NCBI GenBank assembly: GCA_035693145.1
Contig: DASSHA010000037.1
Location: 1-60,193 of the forward strand
DNA from: DASSHA01 sp035693145
Lineage (GTDB): Bacteria > Chloroflexota > Limnocylindria > Limnocylindrales > CSP1-4
Direction of reading: 5' to 3'
DNA length: 60,193 nucleotides
Below, in pieces: positions 15,668 to 24,284 of the stretch. Made by a program: the position numbers and the translations under genes. The notes below the pieces were generated by a model that saw nothing but the letters and a program-made list of their open reading frames with translations, searched no databases and had not been told where the DNA came from. The stretch's first letter is position 1. Each line of letters opens with the position of its first letter.

Positions 15668-17386
15668 CCTTCGGTTGCCGGCGAATTCCCGTCTGACCTA
15701 CAGATCGCGCGTTCGGTCGTGGCTCGTCCGATCCTCGATCTGGCCCGCGAGCTCGGACTGCGGGATGACGAGGTCGAGCTCTACGGCCCGCTCAAGGCGA
15801 AGGTCCGGCTCGAGGCGATCGGGCGGCTCGAGGCGCAGCGACCGCGCGGCAAATACGTCGTCGTGACGGCGATGACGCCCACGCCGCTCGGCGAGGGCAA
15901 GACGACGACGACCGTCGGTCTCGCCGAGGGTCTGCGGCGGATCGGGCGACGGGCCGCGGTCGCGATCCGGCAGCCATCGCTCGGGCCCGTCTTCGGGATC
16001 AAGGGCGGCGCGGCCGGTGGCGGCTACAGCCAGGTCATTCCGATGGAGGACTTCAATCTCCACCTGACGGGCGACGTCCACGCGATCGGCGCCGCCCACA
16101 ACCTGGCCGCCGCGTTCATCGACAACCACCTCCACCACGGCAACTCGCTCGGGATCGATCCGGCCTCGATCGGCTGGCCGCGCGTCGTCGACATCAGCGA
16201 TCGGTCGGTTCGGCGCACGGTCATCGGGCTCGGCGGCCGCGAGAACGGACCGCCGCGCGAGGCCGAATGGCAGATCACGGTCGCGTCGGAGGTCATGGCC
16301 GCGCTCGCGCTGGCCGCGTCCCTGCAGGACCTGCGGGCGCGGATCGGCCGAATGGTCCTCGCCTGGAGCGTCGACGGGCGACCGATCAGCGCCGAGGACC
16401 TGTGGGTCGCGGGGGCGATGACGGTGCTCCTGCGCGACGCCATCAAGCCGAACCTGCTCCAGACGCTCGAAGGCGGTCCGGCGTTCGTCCACGCCGGCCC
16501 CTTCGCGAACATCGCCCACGGCAACAACTCGGTCCTCGCCGACCGGCTCGCGCTCGTGACGAACGAGATCGTCTGCACCGAAGCCGGCTTCGGGGCCGAT
16601 ATGGGCGCCGAGAAGTTCTTCGACATCAAGTGCCGGCAATCGGGGTTGCGACCGGACGCGGCGGTCGTCGTGGCCACGATCCGGGCACTCAAGATGCACG
16701 GCGGCGTCGGTCGAATCGTCGCCGGCCGGCCGCTCGATCCGGCGCTGACGAGCGAAAACGTCCCCGCGGTTCGCGTCGGCGCGGCGAACCTGGCGAAGCA
16801 CATCGAGATCGTCCGGCTGTTCGGCGTCCCGGCGGTCGTCGCGATCAATGCCTTCCCGACCGACACGGACGCGGAGATCGAGGCCGTCCGGGTCGCGGCG
16901 CTCGAGGCCGGCGCGCGCGATGCGGTCGTCTCACGCCACTTCGTCGACGGCGGCGCGGGCGCCGCATCGCTCGCGGAGGCGGTCTGGGACGCGGCCGCGG
17001 AGGGGGCACCCGACTTCGAGCTTCTCTATCCCGACGAGCTGTCGCTGGTCGAGAAGATCGAGGCGATCGCGTTGCGGGTCTACGGCGCGGTCGGCGTCGA
17101 CGTCCTTCCGGCCGCATCGAAGGCGCTCGCCCGGTTCGAGGCCGCGGGGTTCGGGAGCCTCCAGGTGTGCATGGCGAAGACGCAGTACTCGATCAGCCAC
17201 GACCCGTCCCTGCTGGGGCGGCCGTCCGGGTTTCGTGTGCCCGTGCGCGACGTCCGCCTGTCCGCGGGTGCGGGCTTCGTGACGCCGCTGCTCGGCGAGA
17301 TGCGGACGATGCCGGGCCTGCCATCGGTGCCGGGCGGCGAGGGCATCGACATCGACGCCGACGGCAACGTCGTCGGCCTGTTCTGA
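15656..17386 (+). CDS. fhs: Formate--tetrahydrofolate ligase
   Basis: Fhs joins formate and THF with ATP to give 10-formyl-THF, and can run in reverse to yield ATP. The nucleotide-binding loop TPTPLGEGKTTTTVGLAEGL lies at about residues 75-94. Other conserved segments are RQPSLGPVFGIKGGAAGGG, HLTGDVHAIGAAHNL and the C-terminal MPGLPSVPGGEGIDI. The 576 residues are slightly longer than the usual 555-560 because of the N-terminal extension before DLQIARS. GTG 15656 is the only good start before that segment, but the ribosome binding site is weak. It follows folD by 29 nt in the same operon. Confidence 0.96.
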   Translation: MTARPSVAGEFPSDLQIARSVVARPILDLARELGLRDDEVELYGPLKAKVRLEAIGRLEAQRPRGKYVVVTAMTPTPLGEGKTTTTVGLAEGLRRIGRRAAVAIRQPSLGPVFGIKGGAAGGGYSQVIPMEDFNLHLTGDVHAIGAAHNLAAAFIDNHLHHGNSLGIDPASIGWPRVVDISDRSVRRTVIGLGGRENGPPREAEWQITVASEVMAALALAASLQDLRARIGRMVLAWSVDGRPISAEDLWVAGAMTVLLRDAIKPNLLQTLEGGPAFVHAGPFANIAHGNNSVLADRLALVTNEIVCTEAGFGADMGAEKFFDIKCRQSGLRPDAAVVVATIRALKMHGGVGRIVAGRPLDPALTSENVPAVRVGAANLAKHIEIVRLFGVPAVVAINAFPTDTDAEIEAVRVAALEAGARDAVVSRHFVDGGAGAASLAEAVWDAAAEGAPDFELLYPDELSLVEKIEAIALRVYGAVGVDVLPAASKALARFEAAGFGSLQVCMAKTQYSISHDPSLLGRPSGFRVPVRDVRLSAGAGFVTPLLGEMRTMPGLPSVPGGEGIDIDADGNVVGLF

Positions 17387-17563
17387 CCGGCGCGCTGCGG
17401 AAATCCCAGGCACGCCGCGTCGGCCAGTCGATACCGCCCAGCGATGAGTTCCGGCACAGCGGCGCCGTCCGATGCCTCGCCGGCATCAAAGCCACCGGTT
17501 TGGTGCCGACTCCTGTCGATTCGATGCTTACAAGTGTCGACCAGGCCGCCAGTCGCCCAAATC

Positions 17564-17580
17564 GATACCGACCAGGTATC
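17564..17580 (-). terminator. Putative terminator after the small membrane protein gene
   Basis: GATACC / GGTATC with a 5-nt loop lies 18 nt past the stop of the minus-strand gene and is followed, on that strand, by GATTTGGG. The rest of 17387-17597 shows nothing recognisable. Confidence 0.4.
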
Positions 17581-17597
17581 GGGCGCCCGGGGTCGGG

Positions 17598-17888
17598 CTA
17601 CCCGATGCCCGAAGTAGCGAATACGAAGCAGATGGCGACGGCGAGGCCGAGCAGGACGCCGACGAGGCCGGCGGCCCAGGCGGTGGTGTCGATCGGACCG
17701 AGGGGCTGTGCCTCGTGGGCCTCGTGGTCGTTCACCGGGTGAGCCGCAGAGCCGTCGGCAGGGTCGGCCGGCGGCCGGCCCGCCTGCGGGTCGGCGACCG
17801 GCGCGTGCGGGTCCCGGCCGGCTTCGGGCGCCGCGTCGGCGTCGTGGGCGATCGCCCGAGCGGCCGGGTCGCCTCGTTGTTCGCTCAC
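17598..17888 (-). CDS. Small tail-anchored membrane protein
   Basis: The 96-residue product has a polar, proline- and aspartate-rich N-terminal 68 residues and one C-terminal hydrophobic segment (AAGLVGVLLGLAVAICFVF, about 71-90), so it is probably anchored by its tail with the acidic part in the cytoplasm. I do not recognise a family. Start GTG 17888 is fixed by AAGGAG 7 nt upstream. A much longer frame in the same phase runs into the antisense of the phosphatase gene and is not real. It is divergent from the histidine phosphatase gene 69 nt away. Confidence 0.7.
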   Translation of the reverse strand: MSEQRGDPAARAIAHDADAAPEAGRDPHAPVADPQAGRPPADPADGSAAHPVNDHEAHEAQPLGPIDTTAWAAGLVGVLLGLAVAICFVFATSGIG

Positions 17889-17945
17889 GCTCGGGCTCCT
17901 TCGTTCCGGGGTTGTCCGTCTCGGCGTCCGATTCTCGCACCGTCC

Positions 17946-17951
17946 TAGACT
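17946..17951 (+). promoter_or_regulatory. -10 element of a leaderless promoter (histidine phosphatase)
   Basis: TAGACT ends 6 nt before the GTG at 17958. Confidence 0.6.
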
Positions 17952-17957
17952 CGCTGC

Positions 17958-18626
17958 GTGCTCACTCTCGTCCTGACCCGGCACGGGCTCACGCCGCGTT
18001 CGAAGCCCGAACAGCACCTGGGGCAGACGATCGACGTGCCGCTCTCGGACGAGGGGCGCGAGCAGGCGACCCGGCTCGCCGAGCGGCTCGACTGCGTCGC
18101 GTTCGAGGAGATCTTCTCGAGCCCGCTCGCCCGTGCGCGCGAAACCGCGGCGATCGTCGCCGGCGAACGGCCCGTCCGCGTGGACCCGAGGCTGCTCGAG
18201 ATGGACTACGGCGAATGGGAGGGCCTGACGTACGGTCAGATCGAGGAGCGCGACGAGGTTCGAAGGCGGGCCTGGGAGCGAGACCCGGCGGTCCTTCGAT
18301 GTCCCGGTGGCGAATCCGGCAACGACGTCGCGGCGCGCGCGGGCGCCTTCCTGGTCCAGCTGCTCGAGGAGCACGTCGCCGCCCATGGTCCGCGCGACAC
18401 CGCCGAGCGGCCCGTCCTCGCGGTCGCCCACAGCAGCGTGAACCGGATCCTCGCCTGCGTCGCGCTCGGGCTCCCGATCCGCGAGTTCCGCGAACGGTTC
18501 ACGCAGGACCAGGTGAACGTCACGGTCCTCCGGTTCGAGCACGGCGACGGTCCGTCAGACGCGCGGCTCCTGCTCCTCAACGACGTCGAGCACGTGCGCG
18601 GCCCGGGCGTCGCGCCGTGGGAGTGA
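17958..18626 (+). CDS. Histidine phosphatase superfamily protein
   Basis: This 222-residue cytosolic protein has the phosphohistidine motif LTRHGLT at its N-terminus, the second arginine in FSSPLARARETA, a LEMDYGEWEG segment and the second catalytic histidine in VLAVAHSSVNR. These define branch-1 histidine phosphatases (cobC/gpm-like). Substrates range from phosphoglycerate to alpha-ribazole phosphate, and the sequence does not settle which. There are no cobalamin genes nearby. GTG 17958 follows a -10 element by 6 nt. The stop codon lies within a 22-bp tandem duplication. Confidence 0.88.
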   Translation: MLTLVLTRHGLTPRSKPEQHLGQTIDVPLSDEGREQATRLAERLDCVAFEEIFSSPLARARETAAIVAGERPVRVDPRLLEMDYGEWEGLTYGQIEERDEVRRRAWERDPAVLRCPGGESGNDVAARAGAFLVQLLEEHVAAHGPRDTAERPVLAVAHSSVNRILACVALGLPIREFRERFTQDQVNVTVLRFEHGDGPSDARLLLLNDVEHVRGPGVAPWE

Positions 18627-18658
18627 CGGCGTCGCGCCGTGGGAGTGACGGCGTCGCG
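18606..18658 (+). repeat. 22-bp tandem duplication over a stop codon
   Basis: GGCGTCGCGCCGTGGGAGTGAC occurs at 18606-18627 and 18628-18649, and the first 9 bases start a third copy. The first copy contains the phosphatase stop codon. Confidence 0.9.
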
Positions 18659-18678
18659 TCACGCCCCTCGCCGCTGCG

Positions 18679-19356
18679 TCAGGCCGTCCGGCGCCGGCCC
18701 GGCATCCCGAGGCGCCACCAGATGAAGAGGATCACGAGCGCGACGACGCCCGCGGCGATCGCCAGGTCGAACGGCTGGAGGGAATGCCGGATCTCCTCCC
18801 AGCGCGACCCCAGCTGTGTGCCGGCCCAGACGAGCAGGATCGACCATGGGACGGCGCCGGCGGTCGAGTAGGCGATGAACTTCCCGAGCGGCATGCGGGC
18901 GACGCCGGCGGGGAAGCTGATGAAGGTTCGGACGACCGGCAGCAGCCGGCTGAAGAACGCTGTCGGGGCGCCCCAGCGCTCGAAGAAGCGCTCGGCGAGC
19001 TCGAGCTCGTGCGGCCGGATGAGCAGGTAGCGGCCCCAGCGCTCGAGGAATGGGCGACCGCCCCACGCGCCGATCGCGTAGGCGACGAGCGAGCCGACGG
19101 TGTTCCCGATCGTCGCGGCGAGCACCACGAGCCAGAAGCTCCATGGTCCGTGCGTCAGCGGCTCGATCTGCCCGGGATCCGACACGAGGAACCCGGCGAA
19201 CGGGAGGACGAGCTCCGAGGGGAGCGGGATCATCGCCGATTCGATCGCCATCGCGAGCGCGACGCCGACGTAGCCGACGGCCGCGTACAGCGAGCCGAGG
19301 AACGGGATGACGATCTGGTCGATGAACGCGAGCACGGGCACCTCAGGGCCGAACAC
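18679..19356 (-). CDS. DedA family membrane protein
   Basis: DedA proteins are polytopic inner-membrane proteins; recent work links the family to undecaprenyl-phosphate or phospholipid translocation. The 225 residues include ESAMIPLPSELVLPFAGFL (conserved E and P-[LI]-PSE), GNTVGSLVAYAIGAWGGRP, the FFSRLLPVVRTFISFPAGVARM motif with its conserved arginines, and a C-terminal membrane segment. Start GTG 19356 lies about 20 nt from a -10 element in a palindrome shared with hutH on the other strand. Confidence 0.92.
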   Translation of the reverse strand: MFGPEVPVLAFIDQIVIPFLGSLYAAVGYVGVALAMAIESAMIPLPSELVLPFAGFLVSDPGQIEPLTHGPWSFWLVVLAATIGNTVGSLVAYAIGAWGGRPFLERWGRYLLIRPHELELAERFFERWGAPTAFFSRLLPVVRTFISFPAGVARMPLGKFIAYSTAGAVPWSILLVWAGTQLGSRWEEIRHSLQPFDLAIAAGVVALVILFIWWRLGMPGRRRTA

Positions 19357-19375
19357 GCCGGGTCGGGCGGGCGGG

Positions 19376-19393
19376 AGGATAGCCGACTATCCT
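19376..19393. promoter_or_regulatory. Palindromic bidirectional -10 region between dedA and hutH
   Basis: AGGATAG-CCGA-CTATCCT is a perfect inverted repeat with 7-bp arms. Each arm presents TATCCT as a -10 element on its own strand: 19388-19393 for hutH (6 nt before GTG 19400) and 19381-19376 for dedA (19 nt before GTG 19356). Confidence 0.6.
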
Positions 19394-19399
19394 CGGCGC

Positions 19400-21058
19400 G
19401 TGACCGGCCCGAACGTCCCGTCACGGCCGTCGCCGGCCGTCATCCTCACCGGCGCGGACCTGACGATCGAGGACGTCGAGGCGGTCGCGCACCATGGCGC
19501 GGACGCCGTGCTGGATCCGACGGCGCGCGAACGGATGAACGAGGCGCTCGCCGTCATCACGCGGCTCGTCGACGACGGCGAGGTCGTCTACGGCGTCACG
19601 ACGGGCTTCGGTGACCTCGCGTCGACGTTCGTCCCGCCAGCCCAGGCCGCGCTCCTCCAGGAGCGGCTGCTCATCAGCCACGCGGCCGGGGTCGGGGCCA
19701 TGTTCCCGCGTGACGTCGTACGGGCGATGCTCCTGCTCCGCGCGAACACGCTCGCGCTGGGCCATTCGGGCTGCCGTCCCGAGCTCGTCGACCGGCTGTG
19801 CGCGTTCCTCCGGCTCGACCTCCACCCGGTCGTGCCCGAACAGGGGAGCGTTGGCGCTTCGGGCGACCTCGCGCCGCTCGCTCACCTCGCGCTGCCACTC
19901 ATCGGACGCGGACAGGTGGAGCTCCACGGCCACGTCGTACCGGCGCTCGTCGCGCTCCGCGAGACCGGGCTCGAGCCGCTCACGCTCGCGCCGAAGGAAG
20001 GGCTCGCGCTGCTCAACGGGACGCAGCTCATGTCGGCGCTGGGTGCGCTCCTGCTCGCCGACGCGGATCGGCTCGTCCGGGCGGCGTCGGTCGTGGCGGC
20101 GATGTCGGTCGAGGCGCTGCTCGGCACCGAGGTCGCCTTCTCCGCGGCGTACCAGCTCGCCCGGCCGCATCCCGGACAGATCGAGGTTGCTGCCGAGCTC
20201 CGGCACGTGCTTCGTGGCTCGGACGTCCAGTCGGGGCATCACGGTTCGGCGCACAAGGTCCAGGATCCCTACTCGCTGCGGTGCATCCCACAGGTTCACG
20301 GCGCCGTGCGCGACGCACTCGGTCACCTCCGTCGCGTGCTCGATGTCGAGCTGAACAGTGCGACCGACAACCCGCTCGTGTTCCCGTCAGGCGGCGGCCC
20401 GGACGCGCTGGCGACGGGCGGCGGCCGCGTGATCAGCGGCGGCAACTTCCACGGCGAGCCGGTCGCGCTCGCCCTCGACTTCGCGAAGCTTGCGCTCGCG
20501 GAGCTCGGCTCGATCAGCGAACGTCGAACGGCGCTCCTCCTCGACGCTCGCCTCAACGGCGGGCTTCCGGCCTTCCTCTCCCCGGATCCCGGCACGAACT
20601 CGGGGCTCATGCTGACGCAGTACACGGCGGCGGCGCTCGTGTCCGAGAACAAGGTCCTCGTCCACCCGGCGTCCGCGGATTCGATCCCGACGTCGGCGAA
20701 CCAGGAGGACCACGTGTCGATGGGGCCGATCGCCGGGCGGCATGCGCGAACCGTGCTCGCCCATGTCGAGCGGATCCTCGCGATCGAGCTGGTCTGCGCG
20801 GCGCAGGCGCTCGACCTCCGCCTCGACGCGCTCGCGGGAGCCGCGGCTCGCAGGCCGAACGCGGGCGCCGGCGTCATGGCCGCCCTCGACCTCACCCGAT
20901 CCCGAGTTGCACGCCTCGGCGACGACCGGGAACCCGCGCCCGATCTGGCCGCGGCGACCGAGCTCGTCCGCTCGGGCGCGCTCGCCGATCTGGTCGGGCC
21001 ATCGGCGGCTTCGGAGGTGGCGGCCGGCGGCTTCGCGGACGAGGTCGGGCGTGCCTGA
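19400..21058 (+). CDS. hutH: Histidine ammonia-lyase
   Basis: HutH removes ammonia from histidine to give urocanate, the first step of histidine use. The MIO cofactor is made from Ala153-Ser154-Gly155 in GSVGASGDLAPLAHL; the catalytic tyrosine is in YGVTTGFG (Tyr64). LNGTQ, the NSATDNPL and GNFHGEP motifs and SIPTSANQEDHVSMG are all present. The 552 residues exceed the usual 505-515 because of N- and C-terminal extensions. GTG 19400 is placed by the -10 spacing. It overlaps the downstream acetyltransferase gene by 8 nt. Confidence 0.96.
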   Translation: MTGPNVPSRPSPAVILTGADLTIEDVEAVAHHGADAVLDPTARERMNEALAVITRLVDDGEVVYGVTTGFGDLASTFVPPAQAALLQERLLISHAAGVGAMFPRDVVRAMLLLRANTLALGHSGCRPELVDRLCAFLRLDLHPVVPEQGSVGASGDLAPLAHLALPLIGRGQVELHGHVVPALVALRETGLEPLTLAPKEGLALLNGTQLMSALGALLLADADRLVRAASVVAAMSVEALLGTEVAFSAAYQLARPHPGQIEVAAELRHVLRGSDVQSGHHGSAHKVQDPYSLRCIPQVHGAVRDALGHLRRVLDVELNSATDNPLVFPSGGGPDALATGGGRVISGGNFHGEPVALALDFAKLALAELGSISERRTALLLDARLNGGLPAFLSPDPGTNSGLMLTQYTAAALVSENKVLVHPASADSIPTSANQEDHVSMGPIAGRHARTVLAHVERILAIELVCAAQALDLRLDALAGAAARRPNAGAGVMAALDLTRSRVARLGDDREPAPDLAAATELVRSGALADLVGPSAASEVAAGGFADEVGRA

Positions 21059-21827
21059 CGTTCGGATCGTGGATGTCCTCGACCTCGAGTCGTTCGCGCT
21101 GCTGCCGCCGTGCGCCGATCCCGCATTCGACCATCGCTCGTGCGACTACTGGGAGGACGCCTCACGCGGTTCGAAGGCGGCACGACCGAGCTGGTTCGAC
21201 CCGCCGGCGCCTGCCGACCCGGCCGGTCCGCCGGCCCCGGCGCCCAACCACAATCCGTTCGCGCCCCCGCGCGCCGCCGCCCCGGCGCCGAATCCGTTCA
21301 CACCCGGCGGCGACGACCGCGCTGACAATCCGTTCGCCCGGTCGGGTGACGACCGCCCGAACCCCTTCCTCGTCCGCGGCGACGCCGCCCCTGCTCCGGC
21401 CGCCGACGCACCGCCCAAGCTGCGCCTGCTGACTCGCGGCGCCCGGGTCTTCGGCTCGTACGCGAAGGTCATGCTCGTCGACGGAACGCCGGTCGCGTAT
21501 TCGCAGTACGGACCGCTGACCGCCTATCCACGCGCGCAGCGGCTGCGCGACCTCTACCCGGAGCTGCCGCAGTCGCCGCCGCCTGCCGTCATCACGTGCA
21601 TCGCGACGACGGCCGCCGGACGCGACCAGGGATGGGCGGCTCGACTGGTGGCCGGTGTCTGCAGCGACCTCGCCGAGCGCGGGTTCGTCGCGGTCGAGGC
21701 ATACCCCGAGGTTGGCGCGCCGGAGAACGCGACGAGCGCGGCGACACCGGCGTTCTGGATCGCGGCCGGCTTCGCGGTCGCGGCCGACGACCCTCGCTTC
21801 CCGGTCATGCGGCGCGAGCTCGCGTGA
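21051..21827 (+). CDS. GNAT-like acetyltransferase with an NPF-repeat insertion
   Basis: The 258-residue protein has a C-terminal GNAT-type domain: VMLVDGTPVAYSQYGPL, then VITCIATTAAGRDQGWAARLV (acetyl-CoA loop position), ERGFVAVEAYPE and AFWIAAGFAV. N-terminally it has CADPAFDHRSCDYWED, as in a group of actinobacterial and Chloroflexota acetyltransferases. Between them, residues about 50-120 are a proline/alanine-rich linker with four NPF tripeptides (68-70, 81-83, 93-95, 104-106). Substrate unknown. It overlaps hutH by 8 nt and the following lipoprotein gene by 4 nt (GTGA), so the three are one operon. Confidence 0.7.
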   Translation: MPDVRIVDVLDLESFALLPPCADPAFDHRSCDYWEDASRGSKAARPSWFDPPAPADPAGPPAPAPNHNPFAPPRAAAPAPNPFTPGGDDRADNPFARSGDDRPNPFLVRGDAAPAPAADAPPKLRLLTRGARVFGSYAKVMLVDGTPVAYSQYGPLTAYPRAQRLRDLYPELPQSPPPAVITCIATTAAGRDQGWAARLVAGVCSDLAERGFVAVEAYPEVGAPENATSAATPAFWIAAGFAVAADDPRFPVMRRELA

Positions 21828-22507
21828 GGCGACGTCCCCGGGCGTTCGCAGTCGTCGCGATCGCCCTGGCCAGCGTGATGGCTGCTCTCGTCGCCGGTTG
21901 TGCGTCGACCGCGAGCCCGACGCTGCTGTCGACCGCGCCGTCGGGCCTCCCGTCAGTTCGGCCGTCGCCCGCGCCCGCAACGGCGGAGGCGTCCGCGCCG
22001 GTGTCGCCAGGCGTCGCGGTTTCGGCGCCCGCGTCTGCCTCCGCGGCAACGACGTCCCCCGTCCTCCCGATCGACCCGGCGCTGGTCCAGCTGCTGCCGG
22101 CGACGATGGGACCGCTCGATCGCCAGACCGACCCCGACGTCGATGCCCAGGCATTCGCCGATCCGGCGCTCGCGCGGATCGCGACGGCCGGCGCGACCGC
22201 CCTGTATGCCGACGCGGCGACGGGCGACTTCGCGTTCGCCACGGTCCTCCGGCTGCGCGACGCGGGGATCGACGAGGCGACGTTCCGCGACTATCGCGAC
22301 TCGTTCGACGACGGCGCCTGCTCGCAGGCGGGCGGTGTGAACGGTCACGCGCAGGCGGACATCGCGGGCCGGACGACGTACATCGGGTCGTGTGCCGGCG
22401 GTCTGTTCACGTACCACACGGTCCTGGCCTCGTCGCATGCGCTCCTGTCGATCTCGTCGGCCGGAGCGAAGCGCCTTGGCGAGCAGCTGGCGGCAGCGGT
22501 GCGCTGA
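21824..22507 (+). CDS. Lipoprotein of unknown function
   Basis: The 227-residue product begins VRRRPRAFAVVAIALASV and reaches a lipobox LVAGC at about residues 22-26, so it is a lipid-anchored exported protein. A serine/proline/alanine-rich linker follows, then a folded part of about 150 residues with LPATMGPLDRQTD, DAGIDEATFRDYRDSFDDGAC and YIGSCAGG, with two cysteines that may form a disulfide. I do not recognise the family. GTG 21824 overlaps the previous stop by 4 nt. Confidence 0.7.
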   Translation: MRRRPRAFAVVAIALASVMAALVAGCASTASPTLLSTAPSGLPSVRPSPAPATAEASAPVSPGVAVSAPASASAATTSPVLPIDPALVQLLPATMGPLDRQTDPDVDAQAFADPALARIATAGATALYADAATGDFAFATVLRLRDAGIDEATFRDYRDSFDDGACSQAGGVNGHAQADIAGRTTYIGSCAGGLFTYHTVLASSHALLSISSAGAKRLGEQLAAAVR

Positions 22508-22584
22508 CGGCGTTGCTGTGACGAGCCGTACGCCGCCGCCGCGTGAGGATCGAGGGGGGTTCGGCCGCGCCCGACGGCTGAGAC

Positions 22585-22590
22585 TACGAT
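22585..22590 (+). promoter_or_regulatory. -10 element of a leaderless promoter (hutU)
   Basis: TACGAT ends 7 nt before ATG 22598. Confidence 0.6.
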
Positions 22591-22597
22591 CGCGCTG

Positions 22598-24274
22598 ATG
22601 GCTCAGCCCCTTCCCGGCGCCCGTCCTGTTCGTGCCCCGCGCGGCACGACGCTCAGCACGCGGGGGTGGCCGCAGGAGGCCGCCCTCCGGATGCTCATGA
22701 ACAACCTCGACCCGGAGGTCGCCGAGAACCCCGACGCGCTCGTCGTCTACGGCGGGACCGGTCGGGCGGCGCGGAGCTGGGCGGCGTTCGACGCGATCGT
22801 CCGCGAGCTGCGCCGGCTCGGCGACGACGAAACGCTCCTCGTCCAGTCGGGCAAGCCGGTCGCGGTGTTCCGGACCAACGAATGGGCGCCGCGTGTGCTC
22901 ATCGCCAATTCGAACCTCGTCGGCCGCTGGGCGACGTGGGAGCACTTCCGCGAGCTCGAGCGCGAAGGGCTGATGATGTACGGCCAGATGACCGCAGGCT
23001 CCTGGATCTACATCGGCACGCAGGGGATCCTCCAGGGGACGTACGAGACGTTCGCCGAGCTCGCCCGCCAGCACTTCGGCGGGACGCTGCGCGGCCGCGT
23101 GACGCTGACCGCGGGCCTCGGCGGAATGGGCGGCGCGCAGCCGCTGGCGGTCACGATGAACGAGGGCGTCGCGCTCGTCATCGAGGTCGACCCGGCGCGC
23201 GCCCGACGCCGGCAGGAGATCGGCTACGTCGACGAGCTCACGCACGATCCGGCCGAGGCGCTCCGCGCGGCCCGACAGGCGGCTGCCGCCGGCCAGGCCC
23301 GCTCGATCGCGTTGGTCGGCAACGCGGCCGAGATCGAGCCCGGCTGGGCCAATGCCGGTGAGCGGTTCGACGTCGTCACCGACCAGACGTCTGCCCACGA
23401 TCCGCTCGATGGGTATGTCCCGGCCGAGATCTCGCTCGACGACGCCCTCGCCCTCCGGCATACCCAGCCCGAGGTCTACGTCCGCCGCTCGGTGGCCTCG
23501 ATGGCCGAGCATGTTCGAGCGATCCTCTCGTTCCAGGCGAACGGCGCGGTCGCCTTCGACTACGGCAACAACCTGCGGGCCCAGGCGAAGGAGGCCGGTG
23601 TCGAGCACGCCTTCGACTACCCGGGCTTCGTGCCGGCCTTCATCCGGCCGCTCTTCTGCGAGGGCAAGGGACCGTTCCGCTGGGCGGCGTTGTCCGGCGA
23701 CCCGGACGACATCCGCCGCACGGACGAGGCGATCCTCGACCTGTTCCCGGACAACGCCGGCCTTCGCCGCTGGATCGAGATGGCGGAGGCGCGCGTCCCG
23801 TTCCAGGGTCTGCCGGCACGGATCTGCTGGCTCGGCTACGGCGAGCGCGCGAAGGCCGGCCTCCGCTTCAACGAGATGGTCGCCGCCGGCGAGCTTCGGG
23901 CGCCGATCGTCATCGGGCGCGATCACCTCGACGCGGGCTCGGTCGCATCACCGAACCGCGAGACGGAGGCGATGCGCGATGCGACCGACGCCGTCGCCGA
24001 CTGGCCGCTCCTCAACGCGCTCGTCAACACGGCCGCCGGGGCGACCTGGGTGAGCATCCACCACGGCGGCGGCGTCGGCATCGGCTACAGCCAGCATGCG
24101 GGCATGGTCGCCGTCGCCGACGGTTCGGATCTCGCCGGCCGAAAGCTCGAACGGGTGCTGACGACGGATCCCGGGATGGGCGTCGTCCGCCACGTCGACG
24201 CCGGCTACGAGCGGGCGATCGATGTCGCGCGAGAGCGTGGCATTCGGGTGCCGATGCTCGACTCCGCGCGCTGA
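22598..24274 (+). CDS. hutU: Urocanate hydratase
   Basis: Urocanase adds water to urocanate to give 4-imidazolone-5-propionate, using a tightly bound NAD. Length (558) is normal. Conserved segments include LMNNLDPEVAENP, VYGGTGRAAR, GQMTAGSWIYIGTQGI, LGGMGGAQPLA (NAD site), QTSAHDPL.GY and SIHHGGGVGIGYSQHAG. The catalytic cysteine lies in ICWLGYGER at residue 410. The start follows its own -10 element by 7 nt and lies 90 nt after the lipoprotein gene. Its stop is 10 nt from the stop of the convergent MFS gene. Confidence 0.97.
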   Translation: MAQPLPGARPVRAPRGTTLSTRGWPQEAALRMLMNNLDPEVAENPDALVVYGGTGRAARSWAAFDAIVRELRRLGDDETLLVQSGKPVAVFRTNEWAPRVLIANSNLVGRWATWEHFRELEREGLMMYGQMTAGSWIYIGTQGILQGTYETFAELARQHFGGTLRGRVTLTAGLGGMGGAQPLAVTMNEGVALVIEVDPARARRRQEIGYVDELTHDPAEALRAARQAAAAGQARSIALVGNAAEIEPGWANAGERFDVVTDQTSAHDPLDGYVPAEISLDDALALRHTQPEVYVRRSVASMAEHVRAILSFQANGAVAFDYGNNLRAQAKEAGVEHAFDYPGFVPAFIRPLFCEGKGPFRWAALSGDPDDIRRTDEAILDLFPDNAGLRRWIEMAEARVPFQGLPARICWLGYGERAKAGLRFNEMVAAGELRAPIVIGRDHLDAGSVASPNRETEAMRDATDAVADWPLLNALVNTAAGATWVSIHHGGGVGIGYSQHAGMVAVADGSDLAGRKLERVLTTDPGMGVVRHVDAGYERAIDVARERGIRVPMLDSAR

Positions 24275-24284
24275 ATCCGAAGCC

